Source of the DNA: Quillaja saponaria
Taxonomy: Eukaryota; Streptophyta; Magnoliopsida; Fabales; Quillajaceae
Assembly (NCBI GenBank): GCA_029379385.1
Contig: CM055608.1
Span: 19,280,350 to 19,344,349 of the forward strand
Reading direction: 5' to 3'
DNA: 64,000 nt
Shown: positions 46,883-58,438 of the stretch, piece by piece
Numbering within the stretch: the stretch's first letter is position 1
How the letters are laid out: the number at the start of each line of letters is the position of its first letter
Notes under the pieces: model-generated
Told to the model about the DNA's origin: nothing
What the model saw: the letters and a program-made list of their open reading frames with translations, nothing else
The model's database searches: none
Position numbers and translations under genes: made by a program

Positions 46883-47108
46883 AGTCTCAGCTAAACTTAA
46901 GTAAAGTATGAGGGATATTATGAACCTAGGTGTTAGTTTAAAATCTTTATAACAATCTCTAAAATTTGCATTGACTTGATTAAGATTAGGTTGCATAATA
47001 TTGATAATTAGTTTAGTAAGTAAATCAATTTTTCATGGGAATAATCTCTACTTATTACTCTATTACTTTTGGATGATACTTGCATTTGCATAGCTAAAAT
47101 CTGTGTCA
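46883..47108 (+). repeat. Element D 5' LTR, final part
   Basis: Parallels 59715-59938: GAACCTAG(G/A)T(G/A)TTAGTTTAAAATCTT, AATTAGTTTAGTAAGTAAA and the GGATGATA(C/T)TTGCA/TGTGCA end. The primer-binding site follows. Confidence 0.8.
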
Positions 47109-47207
47109 CGTTTTTGGTGTTGTTGCCGATGAATATATTTTCTTTACTTGTTAATATCAATATTAGCACACTTAATTCTATCTCAAAGTTTTTTTTTTTT
47201 TTTTTAA

Positions 47208-48690
47208 TTGCAGGTGCTATTTACATTGCATGCAACACACTTGAAACTTGGAACTAATACAATACCGTATGATCTCGAGATTGAACGAACACTCTGTAAG
47301 CTAAGGAAAAACAAAGTTTTGAGAAACTCTAGTGTGATGGCTAACGAACCACATGCATTTGAGACCAAGGCTACGAGGGATTATGCTATCCCTCTTGTGT
47401 AAGGCTTTCACTCTAGAATACAAAGACTAACCATTGCTGCCAATATCTTTGAAATAAAACCGGGCACAATTAAGATAATCTAACAATCTACACAGTTTGG
47501 TGGTCCCTATGTTCATCTAGTCACATTCCTGAAACTATGCGACACATTTAAATACAATGGTGCCTCTAATGATGTAGTCCTCCTTAGGATTTTTCCTTTC
47601 TCACTCCTAGATAAGGCAAAAAGTTGGTTGTATTCATTACCTTAAAGCTCTATCACCACTTGGTTAGACATGGCAAAAAATTTTTTAGTTAAATTGTTTC
47701 ATCCCGCCAAGATTGCTAAGCTAAGAATGAAATCATATCATTCCTTCAACAAGATCAAGAATCTCTCTATAAGGCATAAGAGAGATATAAAGGCTTGATG
47801 TGAAAATGGCCACATCATGGCATTCCCAAGTAGCTACAAGTACATACCTTTTACACCGATTTGGGAAACAAAACTACAACCACCATTGATACTGCTACTA
47901 TAGGTGCTTTGATAGAAAAGTTTACAGATGATGCTTATGACCTTTTGGAGAAGCTGGCCTCAAATAACTATCAATGGCCATCTGAAAGGTTAGCATATCG
48001 AAGAATTATTGGGTTACATGAACTTGATGCCATCACTGTCTTAATGGTGCAAGTGGCTGGTTTGGCAAAAAGATTTGATAATTTTGGGGTGCAACAACAT
48101 CCTAAAGCCACTATTATGGTATGTGAAGCTTGTGGCATTTCACACCATGGACCAATGCCTAAATACTAAAGTGGTTAAATAGGTGTAGAACTTCAACCGC
48201 CAAAACAACCTTTATTCTAACATATATAATCCGGGGTGGAGAAACCACACGAACTTTGGTCCTTGAGAATATTAGAGACACAAATTGGCCAGCTGGCCAA
48301 TGCTTTGACAAGTAGACCTCAAGGTGCCCTTCCTAATGACACCGAGGCAAACCCAAGGAAGGAAAGTAAAGAACATTGCAAGGTAATCCCTCTTCAGAGT
48401 GGAAAGGAGTTAAAGAAATCGAAAAGGAAAATTGATGATGAAGTTCCTAAATCTCCTGCTAAAGAAGAAGAATTTCCTACTACAATTATGGAAGAAAATA
48501 AGAAGAAGAAGGTAATAGTTGAATCACAAAGAACAATTCCTCCTTGTCCATTCCCACAAAAATTCCAAAAACAGAACCTTGACAAGCAATTCCTAAAAAT
48601 TTTGGATATGTTCAAGAAGCTCCTAATAAGCATCCCATTTGCTAAAGCTCTTGAGCAAATGCCAAGCTATGTAAATTTATGAAAGAGATT
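47208..48690 (+). pseudogene. Element D gag, decayed
   Basis: Athila gag blocks in several frames: MANEPHAFETKATRDYAIPL, IQRLTIAANIFEIKPG, NGASNDVVLLRIFPFSLLDK, AKSWLYSLP. Then 47861-48169 (LIEKFTDDAYDLLEKLASNN; CEACGISHHG in the position of the Athila CxxCGxxH knuckle) and 48236-48682 (QIGQLANALTSRPQGALPND; VIPLQSGKEL). Stops and a frameshift prevent function. Confidence 0.82.
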
Positions 48691-49180
48691 CTATCTAAAA
48701 AAAGGAAGCTTGGTGACTATGGAATGGTGGCACTTACTGAAGAGTGCAACGCTATACTTCAAAGAAGCTCCCTTCTAAATTAAATGATCCAGGTAGCTTT
48801 CCTATTCTTGCACAATAGAAGCACAACATTTTTATAAGACACTTTGTGACTTGGATGCTAGCACAAAGTTAATGCCCTTATCAATATACTAAAAGAAAGG
48901 AATAGGAGAAGTAAAACACACTTAAGTCACTCTACAATTGGCTGATAAATCACTTACATATCCTAGGAGAATTATAGAGGATGTTCTAGTTAAGTTCAAC
49001 ATAATGATCTTTTTCCCACTGATTTCATAGTTCCAGACATGAAAGAAGATAGAGAGGTACTTACTATTTTAGGAAGATTTTTTTTAGCTATGAGGAGAAT
49101 ATTAATTAATGTCTAAAAGGGTGAGCTCACTATGAGGGTGAATGATTAAGAAATTAAGTTCAATATTTTCCAAACTATGA
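48691..49180 (+). pseudogene. Element D protease, decayed
   Basis: KKRKLGDYGMVALTEECNAI, LQRSSLLN, PGSFPI-like and SLCDLDASTKLMPLSIY-like words in shifting frames correspond to the Athila protease 'ALCDLGASINLMPLS', with DLG changed to DLD. Confidence 0.65.
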
Positions 49181-50241
49181 AATTCACTCAAGATCATAAT
49201 GAGTGCTATGTAATAGACATAGTGAGCAACCTTACTCAAGAGGTATTTTTGGAAGATTGTCAAAGAGAACCTCTTGAAGCATCCTTAATTTCAGACACTA
49301 ATAGAGAAGATGATGAATTTATAGAGTGTATGAAATTATTGGATACAACACCACATCGGTTTAAACCGAATCCAAGGTTTGAAAATTTGGATTTACCACC
49401 ATTTACACTTTCGAGATCAAGGCCATCAATTAATTAGCCTCTTACCTTGGAGCTTAAATAGTTGCCTAATTACCTAAGGTATGCTTTTCTTGGTCCTTGA
49501 TCTATATTGCTTATTATTAATTCTGCATTTCTTACTAATATGAAGGAAGACAAGCTCATTCTTGTGTTGAGAGAGCATACGAGGACGTTGGGATAGATAA
49601 TAAATGATGTTAAGGGTATAAGCCTTTCCTTTTGCATGCACAAGTTCCTCATAGAGGATAATCATAAAGCTATAATGGAGCATCAAAGGGGGCTGAATCT
49701 CATAATGAAAAAGGTGGTGAAAAAGAAAATTATCAAGTGGCTGGATGCTAGAACTTTCTATCCAATCTTGGATAGCTGTTGGGTAAGTCCTATCCAATGT
49801 GCACTAAAGAAAGAAGGAATGACAGTTTTTACAAATACAAATAACAAACTTTTTCCAAAAAGAACTGTGACTGTTTGGAGAGTATGCATGGACTACCGAA
49901 AGCTTAATAAAGCCATAAGAAAGGAACACTTTCCCCTTCCTTTCATTGATCAATAGCTAGACTGACTATCTGATAAGGAGTATTACTTCCTTTTAGATGG
50001 TTATTTAGGGTATAACCAAATTGTTATTGCCCCGGGAAGACCATGGGCTTGAAGTTTTTATGGACGACTTTTCAGTTTTAGGTGATTTATATGATGAATG
50101 TCTCCATAACTTAATTAGTGTGTTTAAAAGATGTGAAGAGACCAACTTTGTTCTAAATTGAGGGAAGTGCCACTTCATGGTATAAAGGGGATTAAGTTAA
50201 ATAGAGTAAAGATTGAAACTATAGAGAAATTACCTCCCCCT
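49181..50241 (+). pseudogene. Element D reverse transcriptase, N-terminal part, with internal deletion
   Basis: PSINxPLTLELKxLPNYLRY, VLREHTRTLGxIINDVKGIS, then an open stretch 49636-49956 with SPIQCALKKEGMTVFTNTNN, VWRVCMDYRKLNKAIRKEHF and PLPFIDQ. YNQIVIAP runs at about 50040 straight into GLEVFMDDFSVLGDLYDECL (catalytic MDD). About 55 codons that normally separate these blocks (with the FG...PATFQ motif) are deleted. Interrupted by solo LTR F at 50242. Confidence 0.82.
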
Positions 50242-50559
50242 TTGTAACACCCCCAAAATTAATACCTAGATTAATTATAAGATAAGTAATTATCTTATGA
50301 ATTAAATAGGATTAAAATTTAATTACATATTATTTCATGTATAAGAATAGTACATGTATGTATAAATACGTATAAAAAAATATGTATAGGATACATATTG
50401 GTATAAGAATAGTATATATGTATATAAATACATATAGGATATGAGTAGTGTATATGTATAAAATACATATAAATACATCAACGTATATATGTATACATAC
50501 ATGTATATATGCATATAAAAATATGGACACGTGTATGCATTGGATCAAAGATGGAAAAA

Positions 50560-50705
50560 AGAAAATAATAAAATATAGGTTTCTCGCTAGAAAAGGAAAT
50601 GTGGTGGATTATGTGTAAGAACCATGTTGAAAGAAGAAGATAAAATAATAAAATATAGGTTTCTTGCTAGAAAAGGAAATGTGATGAATTAGGTGTAAGG
50701 AGATT
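50560..50705 (+). repeat. Two-copy tandem repeat (about 76 bp) within solo LTR F
   Basis: ATAATAAAATATAGGTTTCT(C/T)GCTAGAAAAGGAAATGTG(G/A)TG(G/A)ATTA occurs at about 50568 and 50645. Confidence 0.8.
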
Positions 50706-51469
50706 AAGTGTGGCAATTTGTAATTAATGAAGGGGCTTAGTTGTAAGAAGGACAAGAAAGGTGGAAAAGTTGTAATAATTAGAGGGGCATGTAGAAGAAA
50801 GTTAGGACATAAGGTGGCAAGTAATAATTAAAGAATCTAAATTAGGGAATAGGAGGAAGACAAGTATTAGGAAGAAAAAACACATGTTAATTTAGAGAAT
50901 GACAAGTAGGTGGTTGTAATTTTAGAGAACTAAAAGGGTAAATTAGGAAATGAAACTTTCTCCTAAATCCTAAACCTTGGCCATGCACTGTAAATAGAAG
51001 GGGGGAGGCAGTGACCAAAATGCATAGGAAAAAGTGTGAGAAAGTAAGAGAAAGTGACAGAAAATGAGAAAAAGTGAGAAAAAAAGTAAGAAAACAAAGA
51101 AAGTGAGAGAAATAGTAAGAAATAAAAGAAAAAGGAAAACCGTGAGCTAGGAAGGAGAAGGAGGGAATTGAGAAAGAATAGGAAGAAGGAGGCTTAGGAG
51201 AAAAAGAAAGAAAGAAAATAAGGTTAAGGGTATTAGGAAAGTATTCATGCATTTCTTTGTTTTACTTTATTCTTGCTTTGAAAGCTACTTCCTTGTTACT
51301 CTTATATTCTTCAAGCTACTCTTACATCTTTCATGCATATGAAATGGCATGTTTTATAAGAAAATAAGTTATGTGTAACCAAAGAAAATGAAAGGTGTGG
51401 AATTTGCATGGTTTTGGCACTTGTAGTCTATCTTGACATTATGTTGCTTAAACTATAGAATGGATCCTA

Positions 51470-51750
51470 TTTAGAGATGGTACAATGATATGCCGAAAGT
51501 CTTACAGGGCGATGTCTCATGAGATGTGTCGTAAGTCTTAAAACGTGATGTCTCGTGAGATGGTACCATAAGGTGCCGTAAGTTTAGAGACAATGTCTCT
51601 TGGGATGGATCCATATCTAGAAGAGGTGGTACGAAAGTCTTGCAGGGCTATGTCTCATGAGATAGCACTAAGATGTACCCTAAGTCTTGAAGGGAGATGT
51701 CTCATGAGATGGTACAATAATGTGCTGTAAGTCTAGAGACGATGCCTTGG
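51470..51750 (+). repeat. Degenerate array, about six ~45-55-bp units, within solo LTR F
   Basis: Units share (G/C)(T/C)(C/A)(G/C)(T/A)AAGTCTT(A/G)nAG(G/A)G(C/A)GATGTCTC(A/G)TGAGATG. The word GATGTCTCnTGAGATG is itself partly palindromic (TCTCnTGAGA). Confidence 0.8.
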
Positions 51751-52844
51751 TTTGCATATTGGCAAGAAAGATCTACAATAGAAAATGAGGAAGATGAATC
51801 TCTTTTGGGAAACTTAAAGAAAATGAAGAAAAATGCTAACTTGTATTACATATTCTTATATTTCTAAAACTGCCATCAAGAATCCTTCATTGTCATGTAT
51901 GTATGCTTGTTGAGGTTCGACTCACTTTCCTTCATCTTGATGTGCATATTAGTTAAGTACTATGGATGTGTATTATTTTTCTTGGAGAAAGGCATGGTCT
52001 ATGTAATGAGAAAAGATGGCAAGTGGTTGATTATTGAGAGAGGAATGATTATATAAAGGCCCTTATTATATAATTTGGTAACTAGAGTTTTGACTTAGAC
52101 TTAGTGCCTTAGGAGGAAATTTATTAGTATGTCCTCTTTGGTCAAAACCATACATGTATGTAAATAAGTAAGTAAATGGATGTACTATGACTTTGTAACC
52201 TTTGTGTTCAATTCGGCTAGGCAATTTCTTAAGAGAAAGAAAGGGTCAATTAACTATAGGATAAATGAAACAAATGGTAGAATCCAAGATAGGAAGAATT
52301 GGCAAAAATGTCTAGTACTAACCGGCCATAAGAGTCTAAAAATGGATAAATAAAATCAATAGTAACATTAATAGGTAATTTGGTATGTAGTCTTAATAAG
52401 AAAGTATCAACAAGGTTGTAATTAAATTAGGATGTAAAGGAAATCTAAGTCTCAGGTGTAGCCGAGAAAGGAGATAGAAGAAATAAGGATGAAAGGCTAG
52501 GAGTTACTAAGAAATTAGGAATAAGAATTAATCTAAGTCTTGAATAAGGTAATTGACGTAGTATGAAAAATTAAATATCACTTAATAATAGTAGTTTAAA
52601 TTCGGTTAAGGAAGAAAATGGAAAGAAACTTGGTAAATGAGATTTAATGAATTCGGCCATGAAAGATTAAAAAGGAAAAAGAAAAATTTAGGTGAAGCAA
52701 TGGTTTAGGGTGGTTTAAGAATTTGAACTATAAAAGGAAGATTTTAGTCTCTTGGATAATTAAGAGGTAATTACAAATTAATTTAAGCATTAAGATATTA
52801 ATTAACTTAAGTATAAGATTAGGAAAGTATGGTGTTACACCCCT

Positions 52845-53510
52845 AACTCAATGAAAGGAATTAGAAGCTTTCTAGGCCATGCCGGCTTCTATAGGAGATT
52901 CATTAAAGATTTTTCAAAAATTTCCAAACCACTTTGTAATCTCCTAGAAAAGACACTTCATTTATATTTGATAATGCATGTCTTGCATTCTTAGAGCTGA
53001 AAAACAATTGATATCTACCCCCATAATTATGACTACTAATTGGAAACTACCATTTGAATTAATGTGTAATGCAAGTAACTTTGTGGTAGGAACAGTGCTA
53101 GGGAAGCAGAGAGAAAAGATATTTCACTCAATATACTATGCTGGTAAGACTTTGGTTGTGCCCAATTAAACTACACCACAACTGAAAAAGAACTTTTAGT
53201 AGTAGTATTTGCTTTTGATAAGTTTTGCTTTTATTTAATCAAAACTTCTGTTATTTTGTTTATTGACCAGTTTGCTATTAACTATTTGATTGATAAGAAA
53301 GATGCAAAGCCTACATTGATAAGGTGGATCATATTACTTCAAGAATTTTACTTAGAGATTAGAGACCGAAAGAGCTTTAAAAATCAAGTAGTTGATCACT
53401 TATTAAAGCTGGAAGGGGAAGATAAAGTGGCTAAGCCGATTATCATCAACAAAACTTTCTCGGATAAACAACTCTTCCTAGTTGTTCACAAAAGGTTGCC
53501 CTAGTATTCT
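52845..53510 (+). pseudogene. Element D RT end and RNase H
   Basis: [20 protein letters not shown] then [14 protein letters not shown] continues RT. RNase H words follow: TTTEKELLVVVFAFDKF, FIDQFAINYLIDKKDAKPTL, IRWIILLQEFYLEIRDRKSF, NQVVDHLLKLEGED. Frames change near 52960 and 53170. Confidence 0.85.
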
Positions 53511-53589
53511 AACTTTGTTAACTATCTGGTTGAAGGTTTTTCCTCCTCAAATAATTTTTTAACAAAAGAAAAAGGTTTTACATAATATT

Positions 53590-54790
53590 AGATTTTTTGT
53601 TTAGGATGACCTTTCTTGTTTAAGCATTGTGCTGATCAGATATTAAGAAGGTGTGTTCTAGGGGAAGAAGCCGAGAGCATACTCCATCACTACCATGCTT
53701 CGGAGTATAGAGGTCATTTTTGGAAAAGCTGAACAACAGCAAAAGTGCTCAAATCAAGTTTTTATTGTCCTACATTATTTAAAGACACTAATAAATTTGT
53801 TTCTAAATATGATAGGTTCCAAAGGATGGGTAATATATTTAGAAAGAATGAGATGCAACTTAACAACATTCTTGAAGTTGAATTGTTTGATGTATGAGAG
53901 ATGGGCTTTATGGGTTCTTTCATCTCTTCACACATCAATCAATGCATCTTTGTTGCTGTGGATTATGTCTCTAAGTAGGTTAGAGCTATTGTTGTGCTAA
54001 CTAATGATTCCAAAGTCTTGACTCAATTCCTTAAAAAGAAATCTTCATATGCTTTGGTAAACCATGAGCCATTATTTATGATGGAGCGTATCATTTTTGC
54101 AACAAACAAGTGGGGGTCATCCTTGCTAAATGCATGGTGGCACACAAGGTTGCATTTGCATATCATCCATAAGCAAGTGGATAAGCTGAGGTCTTAAATC
54201 GAGAGATCAAGGGAATTTTAGAGAAGATGGTGCATCCTTCTAGAAAGACATGGGCATACCATATAACTTACAAGATCCTTTTAAGCATGTTTCCATTTCG
54301 GCTAGTTTTTGGCAAGGCTTGCCACTTATCAGTTGAGTTGGAACATAATGCTTATTGGATAATTAAGAAGCGAAATTTTGATTATGTGGCTGCTGGTGAG
54401 AAAAGGCTCCTTTAACTAAACAAGATGGATAAGTTTAGGCTCAATGCATATGAAAATGTCAAACTCTACAAGGAGAATATCAAAAGGCTATATGATCAAA
54501 GGATTTTTAAGCACCACTTTGAGCCAGGTTAATAAGTCCTTCCATATAATTCCTGGTTGAAACTTTTCCTAGGAAAGCTCAAGTCAAGATGGTCTGGTCC
54601 ATTCACCATTGCCAAAGTGTTTCCGTACGGTATAGTAGAATTGATTGCCACTAATCCACATAGGACATTCAAGGCAAATGGACAACAATTGAAATGTTAT
54701 TAGGGAGGAAAAATTGATGGCAATCGTGCCTATATCAATCTTGGCAATGCCATTTGAGCAACACCAAGTCAAGCTGATCACTTTAAACTA
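53590..54790 (+). pseudogene. Element D integrase, decayed
   Basis: LILRRCVLGEEAESILHHYH then ASEYRGHFWKS (HHCC finger, 'CHxxxxGGHF' type), IFRKNEMQLNNILEVELFDV, then catalytic-core words in shifting frames (FMGSF, YILVAVDYVSKxVRA equivalent, HPQASGxAEV). The end carries LKSRWSGPFTIAKVFPYG and NPHRTFKANGQQLK equivalents, then the Athila terminal TTCTTGGGAGGCAACC (54804). Confidence 0.75.
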
Positions 54791-54799
54791 AGCACTTCT

Positions 54800-55900
54800 T
54801 GGGAGGCAACCTAAGTTTCTCAACTCTTTTCTCTAATTAAGTTTTGTTGATTTTTATATTTACTCAACCTTTATCTCCTCTCCGTCAGGCAAAGGAGAGC
54901 ATCACAAATCATAGCTAGAAGCCTTACCACAGTGGCGTCATAATACCATGCTTACCCCAGAGCATCATGCCACGGCACAACATTTCTTCACGCTGTAGCA
55001 GCATAATTTTCAAAACTCAAGTATAAACTTTGAGGCTAATGCGTCGCGGCTCCAAAATTTCAAAATTATTATTTTTCAAATAGAGAGCATAACACTGTGG
55101 CTACACAACACTTAGGCCGCAGCGCCCCAAAACCCATAAAAATTCATGTTTACACAGAGGGTAATATGCCACGATTCCTACTTATAGGCGTTGTGGCATC
55201 CACTTTTTAAGAAATTCTGGGTTTCAACCCGAGTGGTCTGTGGCGTAGTTGTATGTTATTCATGTCGCGAAGTTCAAGCCCGTGTTTTCAAAATTTAAAT
55301 TTTTAAGGCATTGTGCTGTGTCACTAGTTATTTCATGTCGCGGTGTCTTATTGGGAATTCTATTTTTAGAAACAAATTTCAGGCCTTAAAACCTCCCAAA
55401 TTCAAAACCTAACCCCACCCATATCACTCTTCACTCGCGTTCTTCATGTGTCTTCAACATAAGTAAGTTTTGACCTATTTCCCTTGTAATTCTTTGAATT
55501 TTTTAGCAAGTAGATGTTTTTCTTGTGTTTTATGGCTTCTTTGCTTCAAGTTCAGTGGAAGGATATCTTTATTTAGGGGATTGTGCATAATTGTTATTTT
55601 GGGTTTAGGTTATGTGGGTATTATGTTTTGAATCAAGAAAATATTCTCATATGTTTATTTTGGCTAGAATTTATGCAATGAGTATATAGATTGCCCTTTT
55701 ATTGCTCCCATCCCCACATTTTCATGTATGTGCTTTGAAATTCTTCTGGTAGTTGAAATAAGTTTGGGCTGGGGTGATTGAATATTGATTGGGGACTTGT
55801 GGGTTATGCTTCATTGATAATAATATGCATGTGGTTTATTGCTTGCAGTTATTGTAGGTCAGAGGCCCTTTTCTTTACACTTGGGGTTGTGGTTGACCTT
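54800..55900 (+). other. Element D spacer between pol and env-like region
   Basis: Starts with the Athila-typical CTTGGGAGGCAACCTAAG. Then come about ten scattered copies of (T/C)GCC(A/G)(C/T)GGC or GTCGCGGC-type words (54915-55345). An intron-like boundary lies near 55490-55860. No coding block. Confidence 0.55.
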
Positions 55901-56153
55901 GTGTTGCTGGGAACTGTGGAGTGTGGATTAATTGTAGGACCATGGCACTGAAAATAAAGGACACAAAATGCTCTTGAACTTGCTCTTCTTCTAGGCCAAG
56001 CTTTAATGCCAGTCGATTTATGTCTATTAAAAGTAAAAATGCTTCCATGAAGGTTTACTTCATAAAAAGTTGGTGGCTCAACGAGGTTTCCATCTCAGGC
56101 CCGATTACTTCCCATAAATAGTCCGATAGATCAAGGTACGCCATTAAGGTTAG

Positions 56154-57010
56154 TTGTGTGCACCTCCTCCAACTGGGGTTATGGCTTTGTACAAGAATTC
56201 TATGCCAACCTCGTTGAGCATAAGGATAGCAAGGTCATTGTCCAAGGCAAAATGGTGCCATTTACGAGCACAACAATTAATGCCTACTATGGTATTCCAA
56301 ACATTATTGATACCAACAAATATGTGTAGTACTCGAGTGGCATAGTTGACTATAGGGAGGTGATCAATGCCTTGTGCTGCCGAGACTCGACTTGGAATAT
56401 GACTAACGGGGAATCAGTGCATTTCTACAGTCCATTGCAAGAGCTAGGTATTACGTCATTCCCTTACACCTGCTGCTAAGTGGACATAGGAGCAATGTAA
56501 CTAAGGAAAGAGTAGTCCTTGCCTATGCCATCATCCAAGCTATGTCTTTTGACATTGGTAATTTAATTCACATTGCTATGTTATAAACAGCGAATAGCAA
56601 GCACCTTTACTTATGGTTCCCTTACATCATTATTGAATTATGCCACTCAGGTGGTATACTTTAGGATGACTCCGAGCCACTGGAACTTTAGAAAGGACCC
56701 ATTGATGATAAAATCATATAAAAGTTCATGCATAGAAACTTTGTGACTAGATAGGGTGATCTAATAGCTCCAGCTTATCTAAAACTCACAGGTGTTTAGG
56801 GCTTCATTATAGTCCAGCGCATCTCTCACTTAGAGGTGCAGTGTGCAGAGAATTGACAGCACAACCATACTATAACCATCAGACTAACGAGCTGCTACAA
56901 ATGATGTTGCAGAGAAGAGGATGGGATCCCACCACTTTTCCTCCATGCCCTGAGCCACCAGCTTCCTTCCCTCGTCCCGAGTTCGATGATGATATTGATT
57001 TTGATGAATA
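56154..57010 (+). pseudogene. Element D env-like ORF ('putative plant transposon protein' domain), decayed
   Basis: In the frame starting near 56195: EFYANLVEHKDSKVIVQGKM, VPFTSTTINAYYGIPNIIDT, then after TAG VDYREVINALCCRDSTWNMT and ESVHFYSPLQELGITSFPYT. It ends with a Pro-rich acidic tail (PPCPEPPASFPRPEFDDDID) and TAA near 57010. This is the domain usually found in the third ORF of Athila elements, in env position. Its biochemical role is unproven. It holds several stops. Confidence 0.75.
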
Positions 57011-58438
57011 AGAGAGTTATCTTTATCCTTTTCTTTTCTTTCTGTTTTGTTTTTTTTTCTTTATTAAACATTGGGACACTGTTTAGATTAATTTCAGGGG
57101 TGTAACTTTCAGTTATGTATTGCTTATTTCATATGTAAATTATTATCCCCTATTCATGTGTAATTTGTTTAGACTATGGTATATGGGATAAAATGTGTTT
57201 CCTTTCTAGTATTGTTCTAAGTAGAATTATAGTTTCAATTTGTTAAAGATGTTCAAATGTTCCCTTATTCCCATGATAGTTTCTTATTTATGCATTGATT
57301 TTTGATAAGGATGTAAGAATTTTTTTTTTAATTTATAATAATAGGCAAATATCTCATGCATCTATATGCATAAGGCTATTTTTACCTATGGTTGATGTTT
57401 TTTAAATGTTTTTTATTTTTTTATAACCCTTAGACTATGTTTAAACCCTTGAATTAGTTTGAATTCTTGTCGAGAAATCCTAGGTGAGACTTAGTTGAGA
57501 ACATGATTTAGGCAATCTTTGGACCGATAAAGCCTTTGTTATCCACCTTTGTTTTTATATCCTTAGAAACCCACTTTTAAGTTGAACGCCTATTCTTTAT
57601 GGCACATGTATATTTTAACCAATTCCTTTCTTGTAAGACCCATTTGCACACTATTACTTTGAGCACATTAAATATGCATTACCATTAAGCTATAAAAATG
57701 GATGATCTTAACGTACGTCTGTGAGGGTAAGTGCAAAGCAAGGAATATTAGAAATTGTTATCTTCCCCACTTTATAAAAAATTAAGTTTTAGGGAAGCAT
57801 ATGGAATTTCTTTGGTGAGTTATTTATAGACCAAAAGGTTTGGTAGGAAACAAAAAAGGTGAAAAGAAAGATGAAGAAACAAAAAGTGGGAAGCATCTAT
57901 GTCCATATAAGAGAGAAACAGAATAAAAATTGCGTGATTCAAAATGGAAATAATTTAAGCCCGAGTTGAGTGGGAATTGGCACCAAGACAAAAAGGTGAG
58001 AAGAAAGGTAAGCTCTTGCAAGGACTTTGTGCTTAGAGTAATTACGTTTAAATGAAATCCATTTCATCTAACTTTTACCTTAGCCATACATTACAAGCTA
58101 AATAAAAGACTTATGATTTTTGACTAAGTGTTAGCCTACATTAGTGGAAAGAGGAAGGAAAGACGAAGATCTAGGGGTTTAATTTAGTTTTTGAGTTATT
58201 TTAAAATATCTTTGAAGCCATTTAACTTTGGTGAAGATGCCTTACACACACACATGAAGTTTGCCCAAACATGATAAATTTAAAGATATACTTGTGTTTT
58301 ATCTTGAGTCAAGTCTTTGTCATAAAAGTTGAGGATTTTAAGGAAATAATTAATTCATCATTGATAAGTTAGTTGTTATTTTTGTTGTTTATTTTCTTTC
58401 TTTTACTTAGGACTACCAAAGTGATAAGTTTGGGGGTG
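57011..58438 (+). other. Element D 3' untranslated region and polypurine tract
   Basis: Contains ACATTGGGACACTGTTTAG, the block CTTTGGTGA, and at its end AAGTTTGGGGGTG (58426-58438) as polypurine tract. The region 57700-58240 parallels E's 44920-45240. No coding. Confidence 0.7.

Larger units (their letters stand above)
50242..52839 (+). mobile_element. Element F: 2.6-kb solo LTR nested in D's pol, TSD CCCCT
   Basis: Starts (T)TGTAACACCCCCAAAATT and ends TATGGTGTTACA, the inverted TGTAACAC/GTGTTACA ends of Tekay/Del-type LTRs. CCCCT lies at 50237-50241 and 52840-52844. Removing it joins EKLPPP to [20 protein letters not shown] in one frame. There is no internal domain, so this is an LTR-LTR recombination product. 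It carries the GAGAAAGT-rich leader (51030-51120) also seen in element A LTRs. Confidence 0.85.

Noticed and set aside
24910..54790. Functional retroelement polyproteins
   Set aside because: Each of A, B and D has many stops, frameshifts and, in A and D, deletions of essential domains; none can encode active proteins.
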